From NCBI GenBank assembly GCA_013396755.1, contig VWZF01013053.1:558001-622000 (forward strand): a stretch of DNA of 64,000 nt, read 5' to 3'. The position numbers and the translations under genes were made by a program. The stretch comes from Sclerurus mexicanus (lineage: Eukaryota; Chordata; Aves; Passeriformes; Furnariidae). The notes below the pieces were generated by a model, which worked only from the letters and a program-made list of their open reading frames with translations, ran no database searches and was not told the origin of the DNA. This document shows positions 49,456 to 63,290 of this stretch, piece after piece; the first letter of the stretch is position 1, and the number at the start of each line of letters is the position of its first letter.

Positions 49456-52400
49456 GACAGAAGTTTTGTGGTCTTTTTTCCTGCACACCCCTAGATTAAA
49501 TCCCTCATTAGATAAAATCCCCTAAATGAAGTTTAACTTTTGCCAACAGAATCCACTTTCAGATTATTTTGTTTTTCTTTTGCATAAGCCTGTGACTTTC
49601 ACATAATCCACAAGCAAATAGCGCTATTCTGTAGATTAGAAATTATAAAAGACCATGTAATCAGCTGACAAAAGAACTGAAAACAACCCCAGAGGAAATG
49701 CAGAGCTGCTCTGCAGGCTCACAATGTGCTGCTCTGTCAGCCTCCCACTCCTTCAGCAGATACTCCTGACATTTCTTGTGTCATTACTGGACTTTATGAA
49801 TGGGACTGTAGGATGTTTGCTGGAGAATAATCAGAAAGGGAAAGGGGCATGGTGTCACAGACAAGGAAGCTGCTTCACTCTCTGCTGACCAGATCCAAGC
49901 AATTAGTTCACTGCTTTCTCCTACCACCAACTATGAATCACAGCTCAACATTGTATTAAAGGCTGAATTGTTGCTCAATTTTTAACAAGGATGCCTAAGA
50001 AATTAAGCTATTGTAACCTCAAATAAACTGCACGTGGTGTGGTGGCTTTATGGATTTCACACGTATCTAAATATTTAGGTACTTACAAAAAGTCCCATCA
50101 ACCTTTTCGGCTAGAAAAGTCAGCTGTCTCACCAAAGACAGTTACCCCACAGAGGCTACAGCTCTTCCCACTTCTGGTGCAGACAGAACCATCACAAACA
50201 CAGCTCCTGCTGCTGCATTTCGCTGATCCCATCTGGCTTGCCCAGCCACACACACACGAGATGCAAATTACACAAGAGGGAAGAGAAAACCCTGCTCGAG
50301 AGATTCTTTTTGGCAAGTCTGAGACAAAACAACATTGCTAGTTGTGTAAGAGATCACAAACAAGCAGGAAAAACCCAGTTCAGGCCTTCCTATTGTCCAC
50401 TGCTTTTTACAAGCCTGAGGAGCAGTTTCACCTGATTTTGAGAAAAAGCTCTTTGGAAAGAGCAGCCTTACAGGTTTCTGGGGAACAGAGATTTCCAATA
50501 AAGGGAATTCCCCAATAGATAGAAAGGATGCAACAGGAACACGAACTACAGCAGCTGCACAGGAGACAACTCAGACTACCTGAAACAAGGGTTTCAACAG
50601 AGCTCAGTCTCCCACAGGAGTCTCACCAAGACCGACAGTTCTGTTCTAGAAGATTCTTTCTGCTTGTGGGGCTGCTCATTTTGCAACACAGATTTCCTTG
50701 GGTTAAGCCTGCTAAGTCATGATGCATCTGGGACAGTAACTGGATAATCAATAAATGTCTTCAGACATTATTAGTATCTCAGCATAGTCATGGCTTGGCC
50801 CTATGGGATCCCAGCCAGGGCAACTCGCCCATTCTGCTGATAAATAACACAGCAGTCAGGGATCACAGGGCCAAGAGACTCATCATCAGGATGTAGGGGA
50901 AGGATGTTTTCCAAGAACTTGCAAACAAGAGAGCTTTCCAAGGTAATTAAGTATGGGGTACTTTGAGGAAGTAACATCAAACCACTGATTCAGATAAGCG
51001 TGCTAAGTGTGCTCTGTTGACAGCAAACCTGCCAGCCCAGCATACATGGCCAGAGGTGGCCCTGTGGTGGTAAGAGCAGAGTCCTGGCCACCAGCAGTCA
51101 TTAAAAACCCAGAGCACTGTGACAAGGGAAGGGCTGCTGCTGAACTGAATTGCTTTGTAGGGGATTTCTTGGTGAGGTGCATGCAAGATGCTTACCTTGG
51201 AGATAAGGAAATAGAGGAAAAATTATTCACAAGTACTTGCTTGGATACAAAGAAAACCAAGTTTTAATCTCTTTATAACCCTTTTGCATTAATTTTTGCT
51301 AAGCTTTAGAGACCTATGATTACTAGAGAACATTTTGATAAGTGAATTTTAAGTTTAAATACCAGAATGTTCAATTAAAGTATGAGTAGAATATTATAAA
51401 ACTCCTAATTCATAATGTCTGGTGGAGTTACATAAGCTGGAAAGGAAAGTAATACCATCTGCCATGTAATTGCTCAGCATCAGCAAATGACGGATTTTGG
51501 CTGGACCAGGAATAAATTTAGTATGGACACACATAATCATTCCAGAATGTTTAAAAAAAAATAAGTTTCTCAAATTCAGTATTATCTCCCCCCTAAGTCA
51601 GTACATTTATTATATTGTAAAAACAAATATATACCCTGGATGCATTCTTAATTATGGAATGTAGCATAGTTACAATAACAAATTGATGGAAACTAAAATC
51701 ATGTCTTAAGAAAATAGCAAAGGAAAATAGATATAAGACAAAAGAAGCAATATCAAAGAAGATTTAGACAATCCACAGATAAACCCATTTTGGTCTTTTT
51801 TTTTATGTAAAGAGTTTGGCCTGTATATTGTCTAGTTGAGTTGTTCAATCTTTGTAAGACAAGCTTTTTTCAATATGTTTTGATGTCTATTTAATCAGAA
51901 AATGTTTTTAATTTTGCCTATCTGGCTCATGATCTGAAGAGAAGTGCCCTCAAACACCAAGGTTTGTACAGCAAGTGGAGCTGAAAACTGAACTGATCCC
52001 ATCACAAGCAAATTATCAGCTTTCCGACTGTGGAAGCAAAACTTCACTTAATCTGATGGCAAATAACATGCATTTCTCCAGCAATTCCTGCTTTGGCTAA
52101 TCAGTCAGGCTGATGGATGTTTAGCACTTACCTTAATGCAGATTTTTGCTTTAGCTAACATTTGTAGAAACAGAATCAATTACAAGATGGAGATTACTGG
52201 GCTGATGGGCTTTCATGCTATTGCAGTTGACCGTGCAATTGGGTTTCTAAGTGACAGACACCACAGGACAGTCTCAGCTTGGCAAAATCCTCCTTTACTT
52301 TTCCACTTATCTAACATATTCTTCATTCAGCACTTTAATTTCCCACCCTGCCTTTTTTCCTGAGCCATCTGAGCCGAGTGCACACACACACATGGGCTTT

Positions 52401-53311
52401 GCTCCTTCCTGATGAAGAAGTACCTACACCTGGGTGCCTCCAGCACAGCGGGACATTCCCCACGGCACAGCCATCAGGACAATTACAATATTATCTTCTT
52501 GCCTGGTGAATGTTCAAATGTGGAAGCGCTGCGTGAGGGAAGGCTTTAAATGTGGAAACTGCACAGAGGGCTCTTGGTCAATGGAAAACAAAGCCCAGCA
52601 ACACTCTTGAATAAATGACAAATCTTCACAATTAATGCTTTTTACCAGCATGATCCCAAGCAAAAGAGCATTCTTGCAGTTAAATATTTTTAAAGAGGCA
52701 AATGGTTCCCATTTCAATGAGTTTGATTCCTCCTACCACCCCACCCAACCTTTACTAAACAGTATATATTTACTAGCAATTATCATAGCCCTTTCATTTT
52801 TTTTGCTTGTTCCCTTCCTAGAAAAAGTTGTAGAATTAGGAGTACTTAGTATCTATATTAGAAACAGCCTAAAATCAAGCCTATAACACGTACTCCCCAG
52901 CAGACATGGGAAAGGCCCAACACTTTGCAAAACCAAGCCCAGCAATAAAGGGAATAAGAACTCAACTGTTTCGAAAAGGTCTCATCCATAGATTAAATGA
53001 GTATATTTAGGGGAGAAATCCTATTAAAAATTTAAGCAAGTAGATGGCATATATAAGTAGGAGGGTTTCTTTTTTTTTCAATTAGCTGTCTCTGCCCAGA
53101 GCTAGTCTCAAATGCTTTTACAACACAGCGATACTCCAGTTCACATCTGTCAGCTGGAATATTTACAGCTCTGTAATTATTAAAATTGTCTGAACTCCAG
53201 AGTTACAAGCCGGATGGCCTGGATGGGGCAGTCTGCCTTGAGGGACAGAAATAAGGCACTTGCTTCTAGTCAGCATCTAAGTTTGCCCTGCAGCTTCTCT
53301 CCACTCTTCAC
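49456..53311. other. Unique non-coding sequence
   Basis: No gene is visible. A CA run lies at about 52380-52392. About 51290-51480 and 52120-52260 are evenly AT-rich with TAAT cores and could be conserved non-coding elements, but this cannot be shown without alignment. The T9 run near 53072-53080 is unremarkable. Confidence 0.55.
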
Positions 53312-53454
53312 CCTCCTGATTACTTCACTATGGAAGTGAATTGACATTACATGGCCTTTACCATCTCTGATCAGGAAACTTCCAGGGTGTCTCTGCCCTA
53401 CTCGTAGTTTTCTGTCATAAATCTTGTAGCTCTTTACCAGTTGATGAGTTTTGG
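53312..53454 (-). other. Coding-like segment bounded by splice-like sites (unconfirmed)
   Basis: On the minus strand, ttggttgacttcag just before 53454 could be a splice acceptor, and AGGAGG|GTGAAG at 53312 could be a donor. The 143 bases between stay open in one frame and encode a basic peptide with a natural-looking composition, including VKSYKIYDRKLRVGQRHPG and IRDGKGHVMSIHFHSE. I do not recognise the peptide. The frame is closed by stop codons outside 53270-53473. Chance open frames of about 65 codons are frequent, so the evidence is weak: composition plus plausible splice sites. It could be an exon, a pseudogene fragment or nothing. Confidence 0.2.
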
Positions 53455-56116
53455 CTGAAGTCAACCAAAAGCATCAGAATTTGTTGAGAGACAGGCTGAC
53501 AGTATCCTCACTTGGGCCTGCTAGAAAGCCTGTGTGAGTCAACAGAGCATTGATGAAGTCAACCCCACAAGAATGAAGAGTGATTCCCTGCTCTAGTTGA
53601 GCACCTAAAAGGGGTGGGATGAATTGTTCCCAGGAGGGGAGCACCACTGGCCCCAGCAGGAGCACAGAGCAGGTCCCAAGGGTACGGACACATGAATTTA
53701 AAAGGCATGGTGAGGCCAAGATCTCACCACTACACTGGGATGAGATTTACTGAAGACTTGCATAAAAACGTTATCTGTAGGGAGAGAAAATTCTGGCACC
53801 TTTTTCCCGTGCCACTCACACATAGGAGCCATGCCCTGTTGAGAGACACCATTCTTCATGCAGAAGAGTCTCTAAATGATATTTGCATTGAAAAATGTTT
53901 ACCCTCTATGTGTTCCTCCCCAGCAACAACACAGATGTGGGTTCAGTTTTTTTTAAGAGACACTTGGGTAAGTGCAAACACATCTCTTTTGTAATCAGCC
54001 TGGGCTGACCCTGTTTAGCCTGAGGTCAACGACCAGTGGCATCTGACCTGCTGAAGTTAATGCGGCAGAACAATAGGAGAGGGTTGGTGAGGCTTTATCC
54101 TATTACCTTTTTGATACCAAATTAATTGTTTTTCTCCCTCTCAATGATTCTCTGACCTTCCAGCTATATGTGTTGCTGGCACAAAGTGATGGATTAAATT
54201 TAAGCAAGTACATTTCTTGACATTGTCTCACAGCTTTAAAAGTTATTTAGGTCTTCCTTTCAGCACTAAGAGGTTTAAGAATGTGCTTATGATTGCAACC
54301 CCATTTGATAGTTAAAGAAGACTGCAAATATTAATTAGCTTGCAGTATCAGAGAGAAGAAAACCAAAAGATCATAGCACTTATTACCCAAAAAAAAAAAT
54401 TCCACAAGTAATGAAGGGATAGAGATGCCCTATAAACTACAGATAGGCAACTCTAGATATCTGGTATTACCTTAATTGGTAGTGCTTTATTAACTGGCAA
54501 ACCCAAAAGCATTACTTGTAGAATAAATTTAATTAGTCAGACTGATATTTTTCAAATGGAAAAAGAATCCTTGATATTTTGTTGGATGAGGAGAATTTGT
54601 ATAGAATAGCTATTGATCCCTATCACAGCTTTGATTTAATTATGTTTTTGTTTCCTAGTTGTTGAACCACTTCACCAGACAGAATAAACTGAGATGACAT
54701 GGTGGGTACTAACATCACATTAAAAGAATTGAAAGAAATCAGTTCAGGACTTCCCCCAGTGTACACCTCTTAAAGCAAGGAATCCTGAAACACTGATTCA
54801 TGAACATAGAGCTCAAAACATTCAAATTTGCCTGTAGGTGACTGTAAAATATCACAGCACTGCGCCCAGATGCACGTCCTTCACTTGGTTCAGCTCTCCG
54901 TATGCAGAGCCACCTGCCCTACTCCTCACAGCTCACAACCACAAAATGCAATTGTCACATTCTCCCAAGTTATAACACCTACAGGGGTTAAAAATAGTTT
55001 TCCTTCAGACAATATTTTCACCTGTGTTTGCTGGCAAGGGCCAGATCAGCAGCCAGATACAATATGAATCTGTTCCTCTGAATCCATCTGAACAGTAGAA
55101 ATGGACATGGCATTGGGGCTGTCTCATTTATGGGTTTCAGGAAGTTTGGAAAACAATGGAACCTGGTTCCAAAACTCCTTTAACACACACATCCCCCCCC
55201 AAAAAAACCCCAAACAAACAAAACACACAAAAAAACCCCACCATGCCATTGGACAGTTTAGTTCCCAGCTCCCTTGATCCTCTGCACAGTCCAGCTATTA
55301 TGCAGCTCAAGTAGCACTATAACCTTAAAAGCATATGTAACTATTTGCAAAATCACAGCTGAAACTTCATTATTGAAGATTTTTTCTCAAATAAACTCAT
55401 CAGATTATTTGCTTTAACTGATGAACTATAAAATCTCATAGGTGCTATCTCAAGATAAAGAAAACACTTTTTCCATATTATGTCACCAGGAGCCTAAAGA
55501 ATTGCATATTTAGTCACTCATCCCTCTGAAAAACATATTAAGATGTTATAATGAATTCATTTATTCTAATTTAAGCAATAGTGGATCAAGAACAGGGTAG
55601 GATCAATAGAAAGAAAATATTACACCACTGGTACCACTGGGTAATTTCATTTATTCAGCACAGTTAAATATTCTCTTAATTCATACTCCAAACTTCAAAT
55701 ACGGATGATTAAGCAAGATGAAGAGCAAAGGATTTTACATGACAGCTCTGCCCAAAAGTGACAATAAAACCTGCCTTAGGGAGAAATTGGGAGAGAGGTA
55801 GTAAAAGGCTAATCTTGTTATAATGATTTATGGTTTATGAAAAAAAAATCTAGTCTAAGCTTTCTTCAGTTTTTCCAAGGCATTCATACCTGCATTTAAA
55901 TACTCCAGTAAGAACAGAAACACTAACCCCTGTGTCCAGAATAACAATATACTTCATTAATCAGAAACTCACAGGAATATATTCCAAAAGTGCAGAATCA
56001 GAGTAATTTGATGTTCATGACTGATGATGGGAAGCAGAATTTCACAAAGATGAGCATAGTCATTGTCACATTTGGATGCCTTTCTGGCTATTGAATGACT
56101 ACATAGATATACTTTT
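53455..56116. other. Unique non-coding sequence
   Basis: No coding region is supported. An A11 run lies at about 54389-54399. An A/C-rich low-complexity patch with C8 lies at 55185-55241. At 55625-55640 CCACTGG is repeated directly. The rest is AT-rich. Confidence 0.6.
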
Positions 56117-56150
56117 GGCTTCCACTGACTTCAATGCAAGAGGGACAAGC
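56117..56150 (+). repeat. Short match to an amniote palindromic repeat
   Basis: 'ggcttccactgacttcaatg' (56117-56136), then 'caagagggacaagctcc', matches the CTTCCATTGACTTCAATGG core seen in the same family as 25501-25547. Only about 20 bases are convincing. Confidence 0.35.
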
Positions 56151-59100
56151 TCCATGAAATTACCCTGAAATATTATAACTGTAAATAATTTGGAGGGTGT
56201 GTAAAACAGATAAAGCCAAATCACTGCTAGAAGAAAAACTATACAAAAACACATATCTTGACCTGCCCAGAGTAAAGTTATTAGAGCAGCTGGATCAATA
56301 ACAGACAAGTAAGAATACCAATTTCAACTGCATTACTCATTTTGGAGAGTGATAACACTGCCTTAAACTTAATAAAGTATTGTCACCAAAAGCTGCCAAA
56401 AAAGGGCAGCCTTAAATAACTATATAATACAATTTCCTATACTGCTGAATTAGAATATTAAGGTTTGTTCTCCATATTTAGTGGGGAACTAGTGGGAAAC
56501 ACACAGGAGAAAAAAAAAAAAAGAAAAAAGATCTGCCCCAAGAATATTAATAGAGGAACTGCAGTCAACACCAAAAAAAACAAAGTGTGCAAGCAAAAGA
56601 TCTGCAAGAAGATGACAAGCGTTGCAGGAATTGCAACAGGAGAGATCACACCCTTATCCCTTCTCATCAATGTTTGCAAACTTCCAGCGCAAAATCTTTG
56701 AGCGGAGTGCAATTTCATTTCTGGTGTAAAAAACTATAAAATTAGCTGATGCATTTCAGCTAATTCCCCATGAACTATTGATTTGGGTCTAGCCATAGTG
56801 CAAGTGGTCAACATGTGACTAACAACTCATGCAAGTCTTCTCTTAAACAAACTGAGGAATACGTAATGTAGGTGAAAGGACTAATTATACTCGATATGTA
56901 ACGAAACTAATAAAACAAACTGGGCTTGGGAGCCAATTTTCAGAAATTTTAAACCAGAGGAGGCAACTGCAGTCTACTTTTAGTAAAGTCTGGTATGAAT
57001 TGGGATGGGTGTTTGTCATTAAAGCCCTTACAGAACATTAACAAAACAAAAAAGACTGCACTCAAATGGAGAGAAAATGCATTTCTGTGATGCACTGATT
57101 AAAAATACTTACCTTATGACTTAGAAAATATCCCATATGGATTCTATATTTATTTCTCACTTTTAAACAAGAGAAAGATCAGGAAACTTGCCAGTAAAAT
57201 TACAGTTAAAAAAAATTGGTATCACAACACTTCCAAGTACATGATTTCCTAGACCATCAAGCAATTTAATAAATGTAACAGCTGACAGCTATAAATATCA
57301 ACAGCTGAAAGTAACAGCCATACACTGTAAGATGTATTTCTCTTCAGGGTTCAGCTTCACACCCATTAGATTTCTAAGCAACTTCTCTTTCAGATTCCAG
57401 GAGAGCAAGGCTTTGCATTATCATTGTGGTCCACTGGTCAGCTATGGATCAGCCTAGTGAGGCAGTTGAAGCAACTACAAATTCCTGGAGAAAAGACCAC
57501 AGTATTCACCTTTTTCTACAGCAAAGCGATGCAAATTTTTGGCAGCCAGTAAAGCCATCACAGGTAGCATTACTCTTGCTCTTTCAAAGAGTGAGACTAA
57601 AGGGAAAAGAGACAGTTAACGAGAAGAGGAAAAGCTTGTGCTAGTTACACCTCCACCTTGAGCACAGTGAGGACGTGGAGCAGGGGAGCTCACCCAGGAC
57701 AGACAGATGGAGAAGGTTCTGGAAGAGCAGTCTGGGTGCACCTGGCTGGAAGGAACACAAGCATAGTGTAAGCAAAGCAGGGTAAAGTTTATGAAGAGAC
57801 TATTATTCCGGTATAAAACAACTAGCAAGGCAAAGAGAAAACTTGCTGATATCACCAGTTCTCTTAGTGGACACTACTTGTCAGATCAACATCAGTTATT
57901 ATTGCTAAAAAATCCTACACAGGAGGACTTTTACAGGCTGCCCCTTGCCTCCTGGGTGACATGGGACATGGCACTGCACTCCCCCCTACACCTCAACATC
58001 ACCATCCATAACAATGGTGGAATGTTGTCACCTCATTTACCAGCATATTTCTCAAGCATCTCAAAAACGGACAGGGAAGAGAAGTGTTATTACTCAATCC
58101 GAGCAGAAGTTCAGTGAAATTGCTACCTTTTCCAGTTCTATTTTCAAACAGTCACATCTGGTTGGTTCTGTTCATCCACCACTTTTCCAGCACAATAAAT
58201 CCCTTAACCAAAATCTACAAAAGAATTTTGTAAACAGGCAACTTCATTGCCATCATTCACACACCAACATCAACTTGAGAAGTCACCAGACTCCAGGAAG
58301 AGCCTACACAGATGGATGTCCCCATGCACCATCCTAAAACTCATCCTTCATCTCACTCCGTCCCTCTTCCTGCCAGCTTGCCCAGTGCCATTTTATTAAG
58401 ATTGCAGCTCATTGAGCATTCAGTGGCACAGCTCCTCACAAGCTTCGAAATAAGTCAGCACATCGGTGCTACCCTGCCTCCCTTGCCCTCAGCTTTCAAT
58501 TAAATTTAGAATTGACTTTAAAGGCACAACCTGAACATATGCGGTTCAAAATGACCTTGTTACACCTTTCCTTACCTTCCTGAGCAGGGCTCTTGTACTC
58601 TGGCTCAGGGTTTAAAACCTAGAAACATGAATTTGCTCTAAGCTCCTGTGACAAACTACAAGTATCAAGCTGTTTAAAGCCTTTAAGGTACGTCCAAAGC
58701 TAAAGTGTGCTCTGCAGAGAGAGATCTGGGAGCCCAGGTCCAGCAGCTTTCAGCAAGATATTTAAAACCTTCCTGTGAGTTAAATGTTTTTTCTAATTTA
58801 TTTCCTGAACTCTTACCACAGTAAGAACTGCATTTTGTTACAACTGCATTTTTTTATATCCTCAAATTAGCATTATTAAAGTCATCACAGAAACTAATAA
58901 GTTCTGTACAAATAAAGAGCCAAAAGCCTTTTGTACACAGCATTTGTCTCTTTCTCTTTAGTTTATTCCTTGTTGCTGAAAAAGAAAGACAACTATATCT
59001 GATATGATCTTAACAATAGATAGAGGAGGGGGGAAAAGTATGAGTAAACCAGAAAGTGATTAAATTAACAACACACTATGAGTGTCCCCAAACACAGCTC

Positions 59101-61989
59101 TAAAACACTAAAACATTTCTGTGACAATCACCTTCCCTGTACCCAGCTGAAAAACAACAGATAACCCTTAAATATTCACTCACATACACCATCCTTGATA
59201 CTGAAGTTCTGGCTCTGTAACCCTTGGTCTGTCACCAACAAGCATCATCTCTTCCAATCCTCTTCTACAAAGTGTTTTTAGATGCAGTGGGAGGATGTAC
59301 AGAAATCCACACAGTCACCACAGAAATCCCCTCTGGAAGCAGAAACCAGACTCTGCCCTCTGATCATCAGTTTCCCACATTTCCCATGTCTCCACTAAGG
59401 TCCAGCCATGAGCTGAGCTCTAGCCCCTGCTGCTGGGAAAGGTCACAGTCCAGGAGGACACTTGTGCTGGTGCCGTGTGTCTTTGCTGAGCCCTGTATCC
59501 CTAGTTCCCTTCTGTTGCTCTAAGCAGGAAGCCCAGGTGCCATTGGAAATCTTGCAAGTATTTGGGGTGGACTTTTAAAACCCCATTCCAGCAGTTGCGT
59601 ATGTTTCTAAGGTAGAAATGATAAAGAACGTGTCTCCAACCCCAGGCAAAAAGAGAAAGCTGGAAAACATTCCTTAACTGCACAGGCCAGTAGACAAAAG
59701 AGCCAAAGGTTATTAACCTATGGACATTTTTTGTGTATAACCCTGACCCAGGACTTTTGACGGGCAACACAACCTTCTCTTACCACACACCCTTACACTA
59801 CTTAGCATTAAGAGGCTTTGCCTTCTACAGAGGGACCAGATCACAGTTCCTTATTTTTACAAGATTAATTTACTCCTCACATTATTTTTCAGATTATTCC
59901 TGGGACTCCTAAAAACCTTCACCATTTCAATCCTGACACAAGCCACCATTACTCTTCTCTGAACTCAGCAAGATACAGTAGTACACTGGTTAAGAGTATG
60001 TTTACTAAAATAGCAACAAACTTTGTTTTATTCCATTTAACAGGTACAACACAGCACTGCTATCCTAGATGAAACATAAATGTTTTCCAAGTAAAAAATT
60101 AACTTTTTCACTACTTGAAACTAGACATATTATTTTCAACATCATCATAAACTTTTACATTAAACTCAATTGCTTCAAGAAAAACACTACCAAATTTAGG
60201 CATATTTGCAGGTCACACACAGAGTACACTTAAAACAACATTAAACAAACAAACCTGCTTTCAACAAAGAGAATTGACCCATCTTTCTGCTGGAGCAGAT
60301 AATTTTTTCCCCCCGTTCTCCAGAAAAACAACAACACACCTTATAAATTTTAAGAAAAACCAAACAAATAGTAATAAAAGTAAAAATCCTTACCTAGAGA
60401 AGAAGCAGCAACCATCGAGCACCAACCAGACCCACACTGAGTGGCTACAAGCAAGCAGGTGATATAAATGTTCTAATGAACCACAGCTGGGACCTATTGC
60501 ATTAGATTAGGTAAAGTCTTCACTGCAGAAAAGGTTCCTATTTGCAGCCTTAGCTGATGCACTCAACAGTGGGGCTCAATCCTTAACATCATAAGAACAA
60601 AAGTTTATTCCTTGTGCTCAAGTGTTATCACCCAAAATTAGAGGTTCTAACTGGATCTCCATTAATCAGTGAATTGCAGTGCTCCTAAATATGTTTTCTA
60701 TATAGGCAACAGGGCTGTGACAGATGCAGTGTGAATGGCTCCAGCTGCCATGTGGGAGGTTATGTCCACAGACAGCTGATGTTGCACCTTTGTTGGGAGC
60801 TGCCAATACCTAAGAAAAAGGGCAGCCCTAAAGGCTTCCATTGAACACCTCATATTTGTGAAAAATAGATTGAGATGAAGGAATATGAACAAGAATGGTC
60901 AAAACAGGGGCACATGTTTCAGCACCCGCCTCACCCCACCTGAGTGACCTCCTTAAATGCAATGGGCTGAAGAAAGTGGTCAAGACTGAAGATGTTGGTC
61001 CATGTAGTTAATGACATTAGACAGATACTGAGGAGCTGAGACTCCGCATGAAAGTCTGCTACTACAGAACATCTCTGCATGAAGTCAAAAAATGAAAGCC
61101 AGTAGAGAAGGTTTGATAAAAAATGATGGTGAGGCACAAATCTCCTTCTGTGCAGTAAATGGCTCTGTCTGACATCCTCTGCCCTTGTGCTTCACCTGAA
61201 GTAGCTGGATTGCTCAAACTTCAGGAGAACTGATAGAGTTTAAACCAACACTGAGGATACAACAAAGGTTTATACTAATGGCACCATGGCAAATTTCCTC
61301 AGCTGGTGACTGGTAATGCAGGGTTTGCTGGGTTTCTGCACCTACAGAGGAGGACATGAAGGTGATCTAGTTGCTGGTCATGGCCAGAAAAGATCTCCTG
61401 ATAGCCACAGATGTGCTGAGCATTTCTAAGACTTTATAGAAAACAAGTAGTGGGGTTTATTTTTCAACAGCATCAAGTGCCTATATAAACTCCTGATAAA
61501 AAAATTCAAGAATCATTTGGGTCAGAATGAAATATACCTTGTCCAGTCTATGAGGACTTCAGGCTATATTTTCATTCCCTCAATACCACCAGTCTAAAAC
61601 GTTAAAACTTGTAGAGCGCGGCATAATAAAGCAGCCTGGAACCGAGAGCACTGCCAAGCATGACATCAGATATTCCAAAGAGTGAGGTTAGATAAAGCAC
61701 CAGATACGCAACAAATTCTTGATTGAAATAAAACACTGAACATTTCTCCTTGGCTGGCAACAGGTGAATTCACAGGATGGGTTTCCTTATTCACAGAAGT
61801 TTCTTTTATAGCAATTTCAAGGGTTTCCCTGCTTCCCAGGAAAGTTTTGTCCTGCAATATGTTTAAAATGTTATCAGCTTGGAAAAAAATAACACTGGTT
61901 TAAACTGATGGGAAAGGAGCCCATTGGCTCTAAAGTTACCATCCCTGAGTCTGGACTCAGTGCTGTTTGGGGCCTTTGTTCAGAGTCAA
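56151..61989. other. Unique non-coding sequence
   Basis: No gene is visible. A purine/A-rich patch lies at 56509-56528. Frames of up to 108 codons (57791-58117) have no recognisable domain and overlap each other. Base composition is ordinary AT-rich until CpG begins to rise near the right edge. Confidence 0.6.
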
Positions 61990-62215
61990 TCAGCCATCGA
62001 AAATCAGCCCTCCCGCTCACTGCCTGTGCAGGGTGGGATGACCAGGAGGGTTTCCCGCAGCCTGGTTTGGGCGCTAATTACCTGTTCGGCCCCTTGTAAA
62101 TACCCGTCAGAGGAGGGGGAGCTCAACTCCCGGCTGCGAGAGGACTCGGGGGGCTGGGGCAGCCGGATCTTGCTGGGGTCCCCCCGTGCCCCCTGTGCTC
62201 CCCACGGCCAAGACA
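61990..62215. promoter_or_regulatory. CpG-enriched shoulder
   Basis: Around ten CpG dinucleotides fall in this GC-rich block, including CCGGCTGCGAG and CAGCCGGATC. The tens of kilobases to its left have very few. It may be an outlying part of the CpG island further right. The open frames here (up to 143 codons, 61924-62355, and 104 codons on the minus strand) overlap on both strands and look like by-products of GC content. Confidence 0.45.
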
Positions 62216-62859
62216 CCACCACAAATACAATGTTTACATCAAGGGCAGGACTCATTTCTTCTCCACAGGGATGTAGCTCCTTCCTTCCTCCCTCCACTGA
62301 TAATGATTTCATGCACACAGCAGCAAATATCCAAAAGGCGTTTTGCAGACCCTAAAGCTGAAAGCAAATCCCAGTCTATATTAGTACCCTTGCAAAGCAT
62401 AAAAATCTACAGGTTGTTTTCACTGAGGACTCAGATTCACCACAGTGGTTAAAATCCACAAGTCCTAAGCCTCACCTGCCTGAATAGGATGGGGAAGATG
62501 AGGGGGGACTCCCTGAACCTGCAGAGCCACTGAAAGGGGAATTCATTTCCCAAACAAAGCTCCAAGAAATAAATGTGATGCTCCAGAGGCCTTTGATTCA
62601 ATGTTCCTAAAAAAAAAAAAAACAACAACAACAAAAAAAAACCCAACAGTATAGAGATCCTTCTAAAAAGATTAATGAAAAAAGTTTTCTGATAATCACT
62701 GGAAGTTTTTACTGTCGCAGCAGGGAACTCCATGGGGGAGTGAGTGCCTGTGCCTGTCAGCAGCAAACACACAGGGTGGCTTGGCTGGGCTGTGCTCCTC
62801 ACCCCGACATCAAAATGAGCCGCCCATGGGCTGTTTCCTGGGAAATAGGTTTATTTTTC
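62216..62859. other. Non-coding spacer with A/AAC repeat
   Basis: This stretch returns to lower CpG. It holds the A-rich simple repeat listed separately. No gene is visible. Confidence 0.55.
62609..62641. repeat. A14-(AAC)n-A9 simple repeat
   Basis: Fourteen A, then four CAA-type units, then nine A. This looks like a decayed poly-A tail or a slippage-prone simple repeat. No SINE or LINE body is recognisable immediately beside it. Confidence 0.85.
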
Positions 62860-63290
62860 CATCGAAACAGCGCCCAGGGCGGTGGGCGAGGCTGGTGGGA
62901 GGCTGAGCGCAGGTGGGTTCGGTCTGTATGTGGCACTGTGGTACCAGTGACCGCTGCTGCGAGGCAAGCAGGGGGAAAGGAAGGAGAAAGGGAAACAAAC
63001 AACCAACAACCAAAAAAGCTTAACATTTTGCCAGAGCGAACAGTCCCCCCGCGGCCAGCGGTAAATAAAATAACAGCAGTGGGGTGATTTGCAACCACGT
63101 AACGGGCTTTTGTCCGGGCCCATTTCTCGCCGCCGGGAGGGCTCCTGTGTTCCCTCTCCGCAGGGTCCCGATGTTCCTCCTCCGGCTACAAAGGCCGAGG
63201 GGCTGCAGCCCCTCCCCGCCGCTCCCCCCGACTGCCCGGGGGCTCCGGGGGTCGGGGGCTCTGCAGTTTCGGGTTCTGTAGTGCCGGTGT
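62860..63290. promoter_or_regulatory. CpG island, candidate promoter or first exon
   Basis: By eye there are about 22 CpG dinucleotides in 63028-63290 and about 8 more in 62862-62965, against near absence elsewhere. The block is strongly GC-rich (CCGCGG at 63050-63055; CCGCCGCTCC and GGGGGTCGGGGG further right). In vertebrates such islands usually mark promoters. A splice-donor-like CAGCG|GTAAAT lies at about 63057-63067, and an acceptor-like ttccctctccgcag ends near 63163. No TATA box or protein could be assigned. Direction of transcription is undetermined. Confidence 0.55.

Noticed and set aside
50428..50475. Reverse-orientation amniote repeat suggested by 'cacctgattttgagaaaaag'
   Set aside because: Too short and diverged to support a call.
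50780..50900. Avian retroviral LTR suggested by 'gggatcccagccagggcaac'
   Set aside because: I could not find LTR borders, a polyadenylation signal in the right place, or target duplications.
61924..62355. 143-codon frame in the CpG-enriched shoulder
   Set aside because: It competes with a 104-codon minus frame and another plus frame, and no domain is visible.
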